Part shown: positions 6,647 through 15,200 of the stretch, piece by piece
Numbering within the stretch: position 1 is the stretch's first letter
Layout of the letters: every line of letters begins with the position of its first letter
NCBI GenBank assembly: GCA_040902585.1
Contig: JBBDXA010000174.1
Location: 1-19,951 of the forward strand
Direction: 5' to 3'
DNA: 19,951 nt
Source of the DNA: JBBDXA01 sp040902585
GTDB taxonomy: Bacteria; Planctomycetota; Phycisphaerae; Phycisphaerales; Phycisphaeraceae
Notes under the pieces: model-generated
Told to the model about the DNA's origin: nothing
Seen by the model: only the letters and a program-made list of their open reading frames with translations
The model's database searches: none
Position numbers and translations under genes: made by a program

Positions 6647-8836
6647 GTGACCTTCCTCAACATCGCGTTGGTCGGCGGCGTGCTCGCGTTCAACATTCCG
6701 CTGATCATTCACCTCTTGAATCGCAGCAAATTCAAGACGGTCAAGTGGGGGGCCATGCACCTGCTCGCGCCGGTCGTGCGCACGAACCGCAAACGCATCC
6801 GCATGGAGCAACTATTGCTGCTCCTTGTGCGGGCGATGATTCCGGTGCTGCTGGCGCTGGCGATGGCGGGGCCGGTGCTGACGGGTTGTCAGGACCTGGC
6901 GGGGGGCAGCCGATCGTCGCTCGTCGTCGTGCTCGACAACAGCTATTCGATGTCAGCCGGCGGAGCGAATGCGAGCTTCAACCAGGCGCGGGATGCGGCA
7001 ATGGAGATCATCCGCGACCTGCGCGAAGGCTCGGATGTGTCGGTCATTCTCATGGCCGGCGGCAGCGGGACCGGGGGCGGCGGGGGCGCGTTGCTCGATG
7101 AACCCACCAGCCGCAGCAGCCTGCTCACGGAGGAGATCAAGCGCCTCACCGCGGCCTACGGCAGAGCCGACGCCCCTTCATCGCTTCAACTCGCCGCCGA
7201 TCACATCACGCGCATGAAACAGTCCAAGCGCGACATGATCGTCATCAGCGACTTCCAGCGCGTGAGCTGGGGCCCCGAATCAGGCACACTCGGCGCGGCT
7301 GTCACGGAATGGCGGAAATCCAAGGACTTCAGCGGCTCACTCACGTTTCTACACACAGGCAAAGAGACAACGGACAACGTTGCCATCATCGATGCCACGC
7401 TTTCCCGCACTGTCGTCGGCGTCGGGCAGAAGGTGATGCTGCGGGTGCACCTGAAGAACTTCGGCTCCCGCCAGTATCCGAGCCTGCGCGTCTATCTTGA
7501 TGTCGATACTCAGCGGCGCGGCGTGTCGGAAATCACGCTCGGCCCCGGCGAAGATGGGCAGGCGATCTTCAGCCACGAGTTTGACACGCCCGGTTCGCAC
7601 CTGATTCACATCTCGGCTGAGGCCGATGCGACGCTGAAGGAAGACAACGAGTTCCTCGCGTCGATCCACGTGGTCGATCGTATTCCGGTGCTGCTCGTCG
7701 ATGGCGATCCCGCGCCGCCGGGCGAACCGCTGCGCGGCGAGACGGGGTTTCTCAGCGTCGCGCTGCAACCGTATCGCAGCACCAGCCCGCAGCTATCCGA
7801 TCTGCTCGCCGCTCGAACCGTGCCCGCAGCCCAGTTCAACGCGGAGAGTCTGGGTGATGCCCGCGCGATCGTGCTCGCCAATGTGCCCCGCCTCAGCGAT
7901 GAGCAGCTTCGCCTCATCGAAGGCTACGTGCAGGGCGGTGGCGGGCTCCTCATCTTTCCCGGCAACAAGGTCGATCGCGACTGGTACAACGATGCGATGT
8001 ACAAAGAAGGCGGCGGACTGCTGCCCCTGAAACTCGGCGACCTGCGCGGCAGCCTCACCGATGCCACGCAGCACACGACCATTATCTCGCAGCAGTTCAC
8101 GCACCCGGCCCTGACGCTCTTCAACGATCGCCGCAACGGCAACCTTGGCAGCGCATCGATCTGGCAGTGGTATCGCCTTGAAGCGGATGCGCTGCGACCG
8201 GCCTCGGCGAAGGCGGCGGCGATAGCAGCGCGGCTGGACAGCGGCGATCCGTTCCTCGCGGAGAAACCTTTCGGCGATGGCGCGGTGCTGCTGTGCGCCA
8301 CGGCCTGCGACGGCGACTGGAGCAGCCTGCCGGTGCGTCAAGTGTACGTCCCCTTCATGCAGCAGCTCGGGGCGTACGCGGCGATGCGTGTCGAGCCGCC
8401 GCGCAATGTGCAGGTTGGCCAACCGCTGGTTGCGCACCTTCCCGCATCGCTGCTGGGGCAACGGGCGACGATGACCGATCCATCGGGCAGGCGTCACCCC
8501 ATCACGCTCGACGATCGCGGGACTTACGCCTATGGCGACTTCAAATCCACGCGGCAACTGGGCCCTTATGTGCTGGATGCGGGCAGCGAGAGTAAGACGC
8601 ATTTTGTGGTTAGTTCGCCGCGCGAGGAATCGGACCTGAAGCAACTGACGAGCGATGAAATGCAGGCGCTGGCGAAGGCGACGGGCGCGGAAGTGGTCCG
8701 CACGCTTGACGAGTATCGCGAGCTGGATCGCACGCGCCGTCACGGCCGGCCGATCTGGCACTGGTTCTTCTACGGCTTGCTCGCGCTGTTCTTCGCCGAA
8801 CTGCTCCTTCAGCAACGCTTCGCGGGGAAACGATGA
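6647..8836 (+). CDS. BatA-type VWA membrane protein with amidotransferase-like fold
   Basis: 729 residues, GTG start with GGGAGG six bases upstream. Residues 1-80 form the BatA/aerotolerance N-terminal membrane domain: a first membrane helix (about 3-24), the motif IHLLNRSKFKTVKWGAMHLL, basic residues 46-52, and a second helix (about 55-78). A VWA domain follows with MIDAS DNSYS (Asp97, Ser99, Ser101) and DMIVISDFQ. Next come a CARDB/Ig-like region (about 245-340), then a class I amidotransferase-like fold (RIPVLLVDGDPAPPGE..., YVQGGGGLLIFPG) without an evident catalytic Cys, and a C-terminal membrane helix (about 704-722). The large middle part likely faces the periplasm. It overlaps the next gene by four bases (ATGA), so translation is coupled. 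Confidence 0.9.
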   Translation: MTFLNIALVGGVLAFNIPLIIHLLNRSKFKTVKWGAMHLLAPVVRTNRKRIRMEQLLLLLVRAMIPVLLALAMAGPVLTGCQDLAGGSRSSLVVVLDNSYSMSAGGANASFNQARDAAMEIIRDLREGSDVSVILMAGGSGTGGGGGALLDEPTSRSSLLTEEIKRLTAAYGRADAPSSLQLAADHITRMKQSKRDMIVISDFQRVSWGPESGTLGAAVTEWRKSKDFSGSLTFLHTGKETTDNVAIIDATLSRTVVGVGQKVMLRVHLKNFGSRQYPSLRVYLDVDTQRRGVSEITLGPGEDGQAIFSHEFDTPGSHLIHISAEADATLKEDNEFLASIHVVDRIPVLLVDGDPAPPGEPLRGETGFLSVALQPYRSTSPQLSDLLAARTVPAAQFNAESLGDARAIVLANVPRLSDEQLRLIEGYVQGGGGLLIFPGNKVDRDWYNDAMYKEGGGLLPLKLGDLRGSLTDATQHTTIISQQFTHPALTLFNDRRNGNLGSASIWQWYRLEADALRPASAKAAAIAARLDSGDPFLAEKPFGDGAVLLCATACDGDWSSLPVRQVYVPFMQQLGAYAAMRVEPPRNVQVGQPLVAHLPASLLGQRATMTDPSGRRHPITLDDRGTYAYGDFKSTRQLGPYVLDAGSESKTHFVVSSPREESDLKQLTSDEMQALAKATGAEVVRTLDEYRELDRTRRHGRPIWHWFFYGLLALFFAELLLQQRFAGKR

Positions 8837-11800
8837 CGCTCGCCACGCTCGAATTCACTGGTGATCTCAGCGTCTGGCTTGGCCTGGCGCTGGCGGTCGC
8901 CTTCGCGGTGGGAACGTGGCGCGTCTATCGCCGCGAGAGTCGCACGGGCTCGCGCTTCGCTGTGCTGCTGCCGCTGCTGCGCATGCTGGCGGTGATGCTG
9001 ATCATTCTCATGCTCACGGGGCCGGTGCTGTACCAGCGTAGCTTCGTCGGCGAGCCGGGGCGCGTGCTGATCTTTGTCGATGCTTCCGAGAGCATGGCGA
9101 TGCAGGATCCTTACATGGATCTGGCTCGCAAGATTCTCATCGCCCGCGCACACGGCTGGCTGGGTGAAGATGCCTTCGACACCACGCTGCACGACGCGGC
9201 TGCATCCCTGCGCGACGCGCGGGCCGGCATCGAAAACCCAGGCTTCGATGAAAGGCCCGATCCGAATCAGATCGCACTCGACCTGCGCGATCGCATCACG
9301 AAAGTCTCCTCGCGCCTTGAACAACTCGGTGACAATGCTCTCCCCTCGGCAGGCTCCGCAAAGATCGGCTCCATCCTGCGCGAATACTGGTTCGACATCC
9401 CCGGCGACAAACTCACCGACCTGACTAACCATCCTCGCTTCGTCGGCGTCCCCAGCGGCACGCACTCGCCCGATCTCTTCGAAGCCCCGCCCAACCTCGG
9501 CGACAACTACGGCACGCGCATGCGCGGCTACGTGCTGCCGCCCGTCAGCGGCAATTATGTCTTCTGGATCACCAGCGACGGCCCCAGTGAACTCTGGCTC
9601 AGCACCAGCGAAAGCGATGCCGATCGCAAACGCATCGCTCGTGTCACCACCAACACGCCTCGCCGCGGCTGGACAACAGGCGAATCGCAATCCGCCCCCA
9701 TCGAACTCGTCGGCGGCAAGCGGTACTACATCGAAGCGCTTCACAAGGAAGGCATCGGCGAAGATCACCTCGCTGTCGGCTGGCAGCTTCCGATCGGTTC
9801 GCAGGAGCGGCCGATCCCCGGCAAGCGGCTCATTCCTTACGCCGGCATCACCGCCGGCTCACCCGCCTCGCGCCGTCAGTCCATGATCGCTTCCTTCAAA
9901 CAGGACCTGCTCGATCCACTCGAAGCAATCATCGTTCGCGATGCGAGCACGGACATCAATCGCCTTAAGAAGCTCGGCGATCTGACTTCACTCGCGGCTG
10001 TGATGCAGCGATGGGAATTCAACCTGCGCCAGGCTTTTGAAAACTACGCGCGCAGCGCTGCGAAAGCCGGCGATGTGAACGCGATGGAAGCCATCGCCCG
10101 GGTTGATCAGACCACGCGCTGGGATCGCCTTCGCACCACGCTGCTGAGCGATCAGGGCCTCGTGCGCCGTCTGTCCGAGAGCCATCAGATTGAAATCTAC
10201 GCGCTGCGGCCCGGTGAGGCGAGGCTCATTTACTCCAGCGATCGTCCTTCACGAGCGCCTGCTGGGCTGGATGTTCAGCCGAATGAGCCGGTCACTGATC
10301 TGGCCGCGGGCCTGCTCCAGCGCGGCGGCGGGGCATCGAAGGACTCGGCTACTGATGCCAGGGCCGGCGAGCCTGTTTCGCCGCGAACCGTCGCGATTCT
10401 TCTTTCGGATGGTCAGCACAATCTGGACGGCTCGAATCCGCAGACGACCGCCGCGCTGCTCGCCGATCGTCGTCTGCCAGTGTACACCATCGGCATCGGC
10501 GGTCTCGAACGGCCGGAAGACCTGGCCATTCGCAGCGTCGAAGCACCGCAATCGGTCTACATCGAAGACCGCGTGCAGGGGCATATCGTGATCGACGATG
10601 ACATGCCGCCGGGCAAACCGTTCACCGTGCGCATCGAGAACCGCTGGGGGAAAGTGTGGGAGAAGCAACTCATCACCGAGCGCACCGGCGTGCGGCAGGT
10701 GCCATTCGATTTCTCCGTGAAGGAACTGGTCGAAACCAACGCCCTCATCAAGGGCGGGCTCGACGGCAGCGTGAAGCAAACGAACCTGCCGCTGCCGTTC
10801 AAGGTGACGGTCAGCGCGATCGAAGGCGAGTCGGAGCCGGCCAACAATCAGGCGGGCTTCACGGTGCAGGCGATCACCGAGCCGCGCAAGGTGCTGCTCA
10901 TCGATGGCCGGCCGCGTTGGGAGTCGCGCTATCTTCGCAACCTGTTTGAGCGCGACCAGCGCTGGCAGTTGAACCCGCTCTTGGCCGGCGTGAAACTCGA
11001 TGGCGCTCCCTGGCGTCGCGGCGATGAGATCGGTGCCTTCCCGCGCGACATCGAATCGCTCTTCAAGTATGACCTCATCATCCTCGGCGATGTGCCCGGC
11101 GATTACCTCACCGATGTGGAGCAGGGCTGGATTCGTGACTTCGTCGGCGATCGCGGCGGCGGCCTGATCCTTATAGATGGCCAGCGCGGAAACCTGAAGA
11201 GTTTTAACAAGCCCGCGCTGGCGGACCTGCTGCCCGTGCAGTGGCTCGATGAAGATGTTACGGCTTCAGGCCAACCGCAGCGGCTCAAACTTACTGCCGC
11301 GGGACAGGGGCAGAGTGTGTTGCGATTGCTTAGTGATCCGCTCGATAACGCCTCGCTGTGGACGGAGCTTTATCCGCCGCGCTGGATCGCGTCGGTCAAG
11401 GTGCTGCCCGGCGCGGAGGCACTGGCCGAGGCGGTGCTGGGTAAGGACGGTGAGCGCGTCACACCCGCGATCGTGCAGCGAAGTTACGGCGCGGGCCGCG
11501 TGCTGTACATGGCGTTCGATGAGACCTGGCGCTGGCGCTACGAAGTGGCGGACCTGTACCACGTTCGCTTCTGGAGNNNNNNNNNNCGCCAAGTGGGTCG
11601 GCGAGCAGCCTTACGCGGTGCAGGATCAATATGTGAAACTCGACGCGGGCCAGCCCACGTATCAGCCCGGCGACAAGGCCGAGATCCGCGCCCGCCTGCG
11701 CGACAAACAGGGCCGGCCCATGCTCGCCGGCGAAGTCATCGCTCACCTTCAGCGCGACGGCAAGCGCATCGTCTCCGTTCCCCTCGCCACCGGTGACGGC

Positions 11801-12172
11801 CGCGGCGGCGTGTTTCGCGGACAGACGCCGGCTCTCGAACCGGGTGAGTACGAAATCAGCCTCAGCGCCTCCGGCTTTTCCGACACGGACCTCAAGGCCC
11901 GCGCGACGTTCATGGTCGAAGCCCCGCTCTCGCTGGAACGCAGGGCGGTGGTCATGGATGAAGACACGCTCGTTCGCATGGCCCAGCGCACCGGTGGCCG
12001 ATACTACAGGGAAGAAGATGCGAATTCGCTGGTTGACCGCTTAAAGCCGATCAGCGCGGGTAAGATTGTGGAAGACGAGATCGTCCTGTGGCAAAGCTGG
12101 TGGTGGTTCGTCCCCATCATCACGCTGCTGACGATCGAGTGGATCCTGCGCAAACGCGCGGGGCTCCTGTAG
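8833..12172 (+). CDS. VWA membrane protein with an embedded PA14 domain (spans assembly gap)
   Basis: About 1110 residues. Two membrane helices (about 13-29 and 43-66) lead into a VWA start, VLIFVDASESM (MIDAS Asp83, Ser85, Ser87). The next VWA strand, RTVAILLSDGQHNLDGS, comes only at about residue 518. Between them lie a helical region and a PA14 domain (about 183-337) with its hallmarks: REYWFDIPG, DNYGTRMRGYVLPPVSGNY, SDGPSELWLS, GKRYYIEALHKEG and LAVGWQLP. After the VWA come Ig-like segments, an amidotransferase-like fold (KVLLIDGRPRWESRYL, about 686; DRGGGLILIDG) and a final helix in SWWWFVPIITLLTIEW. Ten N at 11577-11586 shift the frame by one. The protein resumes as AKWVGEQPYAVQDQY in the frame ending at 12172, so this is one gene and not two. 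PA14 usually binds glycans. Confidence 0.88.
11577..11586. other. Assembly gap (10 N) inside the VWA/PA14 gene
   Basis: Ten N follow ...LYHVRFWS and precede AKWVGEQPY. Both flanks are coding on the same strand and belong to one protein. The sequenced part (3330 nt) is a multiple of three, so the true gap must also be a multiple of three. Ten is therefore a placeholder or an error by one. No frameshift mutation needs to be assumed. Confidence 0.95.
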
Positions 12173-12250
12173 CCGCTTGCGGCTTCGCACCAATGGTCGA
12201 GTGAAGGTTCACGCCTTCGCTTCAATCACGCTCGGTTCGCTTATTGAACG

Positions 12251-15200
12251 ATGACCACCCTCAGCCCCGCCATCGCCGAGAAGCTTCACGACTTCGCCCG
12301 CCGAAGGCGCACGCTCATCGCCACGCGCGGCCTGTGCGTGGGCATCGTCACACTCCTCGCCGTCATGTCCGCAATCGTCCTCATCGACTGGCTCGTCGTG
12401 ATCAAAGCTCAGTGGGTCCGCTGGGCGATGAGCCTGTCCGGTTACGCCATCGTCGCGGCTGTTGTGTGGTGGACTTGTGTCAGATTGCTCGTGAAAATCC
12501 CCGGGCCGCACGCCCTGGCCCGGCTGATGGAACAGGCGGACCCGACTCTGCGCGAGGACCTGCTTTCAGCCGTGGAGCTGGGCATCTCGCAGACCGATGC
12601 GCGGTTTGATTCGCCCGTCTTCCGATCGCTCCTTCAGGCCAGCGTCTCGCAGCGCGTCGAACGGGTTCGCACCGCGTCGCTCCTGCCGCCCCGGCTTATT
12701 CGCCGATGGGTGCTCATCGCCTCCCTCGTGCTGCTCATCTGCTGCGGCCTGATGCTCGTGCCTGAACTGCGATTCATCAACCGCCTGACCCGCGCGATGA
12801 TGCCTGCCGCCCCGGTCGATCGCGTCGCTTCGGTGCGCGTGCGCATCATCGCGCCCAATCCCACTGAGCCGAGCGTGCCGCATAACGATGCGGTCTCCGT
12901 CATCGTCGAACTCAGCGGCGCGGACGCGGAGCAGGTCGTTCTCGAAACCCGCCGCAGTGGTGATGATGGTGCCATTGAAGAGATTCCGATGAAGCCGGTT
13001 GGCGCATCGCGGCAGTACTCAGCCGCGATCCAGATCGGGCGCGATCCGGTGACCTACCGCGTGCTCGCCGGCGATGCCGTCACCCGCCTTTACACCATTG
13101 CGACCGGCCCGCGCCCCCACGTCACACAGTTCGCCAAGACCTACCGCTACCCGGCCTACGCGAATCTCAAGAGCAAAACGATCGAAGAAAAAACCGGCGA
13201 CATCGAAACGCTCGAAGGCTCCACCGTCGAGCTTTCCATGATCAGCGATCAGCCTCTGCGGGCCGCGGAGCTGCGCATCGAGTATGCGGACAAGACCACG
13301 CAGACGCTGCCGCTGGAGCTCGACTCGCCACGCGACCTGCGCGGCAAGCTGCCGATCAAGCAGGGCGGCACCTATCGCGTGCATCTCACCGCCGCGGCCA
13401 CGGGCTTCGATAACCAGTTCGATCCGCCTTATGTCATTAACATCACGCCCGATGCCCTGCCTGTTATTGAACTCGAACAACCCACGCAGGATGTGCAGCT
13501 TCCAGCCGACAGCGCCCTGCCTTTGAAGGTCACCGCGAGTGATGACCTGGGCCTGGAAGGCGTGGTGCAGAGCATCACCATCAACGGCGGCAAGGCGATC
13601 GAACACATCCTCGCAAAGAAGCCCGGCAATGAATGGCAATCGACGCAGCCGCTCGATCTATATAGCCTGAGCCTGAGCCCGGGTGATCAGGTCGCTTTGC
13701 GTTTTGCCGCCATCGATCTGGCGGGCCATCGCACGGAAACGCCCGTCAGGAAGATCACGATTCTTTCTTCAGGCTTCGACCCCGCGCGGCTGGCCGGGTT
13801 GCAGGCGAAACGAAACCTTGCTGAGGCACTGACCGCGCTGGCATCTTCCGCATCCGACTATCGCAGCGCGCTCTCCGAACCGCTTCGCGCCTTCGCACAA
13901 GCCGCTCCGCTACGCAGGCAACAGACTGCAGCCGAAGTGAACGACGCGGGAGACCGACTCACTCTTCGCGCGAACGAAGCCTTCACGCTCACGCTCGCCG
14001 CCATCGCCGCAAACCCTGTCGGGAGCGATGCGGAAGATCTCGCCATCGTCGGTCGCGCTCTCAGCAGTCAGCGTGTGTCGTCGCTGCCTGCTCTTTCAAT
14101 GAAGGATGAATCATTCGATGCCGCCAAGGCCGCGCAGGCAATCGAACTTATCACAGCCTCGTCTGCGAACGTGAGCAAGGCATATGGCCGCACGCTCATC
14201 GCCGATGAATCCGATTCGCTGCTGCGTGACCTGACCACGCTCATCGCTGACCATCGCGAGTCAACCGCCGCGCCCTTCCCGGATGAACCTGCCGCATGGC
14301 AGCGCCTCGCCCGGCGAAGTCTGCTCCTCACCACGCAGATCGCTCGAGTCGAAGCTCACGCGAAGGAACTCGCCCAGCGCGACCGCGTCGTTGCGGCCAC
14401 CATTGAACAGATCATCACCCAGAAGCTCACGCCCGCCAAAGAAGCGCTGGCCGCGGCCGCGAGCGCCGCGAGCCCTGACCGCACCATTGCCAATGCCGTC
14501 GCCTCGATTGGCGATGCCCTTACGCAGACGCGTAAACAAGTCGCCACGGTAGCCTCCGCTCTGCATCGGCAGGCGGACAAGGGCCGCGAACAACTCGCCA
14601 TCGAGGCAGGCTCTGTTCACGCAGCCATCGCCATCGCAACACTCGACGCGGCTGCGGATCACTTCAAAGCAGGCAGCGCCTTGAATGACAAGCGCCGCGA
14701 CGGCGATACCGCCTGGGCGTCCGATCTCAGCCTTGGCCGGCGAGCAGTGCAGGCGATTCAGGTGCGGGCAAGAGCAGAAGAGAAGCCTATCGATCAGGAG
14801 CGAATCGCGCGCGTTCACGATGCGGTCCGCGTTCTCGAAACAGGACACGCGGTCGCTGCGATGCATCGCCTGACCGGAGACCTTGCCAGTCGCGAAAAGT
14901 GGCAGCGTTCCGAAGGCGATGCGATCACGCGTTATCTGCGTGATGGCTCCTGGTTCATTGCTCAGGTCACGCCCGTGGCCGACGCCCTGCGTGACAGCGG
15001 CATGATCGCAGCCGCCGGTGATCAGCTTCGCGCGCTATCTTCGACCAACGCTTTCAAGCAAACCACCGGCGAGCAGGTTACGCGTCGTACTTTGCTGCAT
15101 GTCACTTCCATTCACACGCAGTTGGAGACAATCGCCCGAGACCTTGCTCAGGTCAGACAACTCATCGCGCCAGACATGGCCCGCGCTCGCGCCGTTCTCG

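Noticed and set aside
7793..8815. 340-codon minus-strand frame opposite the BatA-type gene
   Set aside because: Shadow frame; the plus strand encodes a coherent multi-domain protein here.
8809..9768. 319-codon minus-strand frame opposite the VWA/PA14 gene
   Set aside because: Shadow frame; the opposite strand carries the MIDAS motif and most of the PA14 domain.
11577..11796. Apparent frameshift and premature end of the VWA/PA14 protein
   Set aside because: It is caused by the ten-N placeholder; the protein continues as AKWVGEQPY in another frame to 12172.
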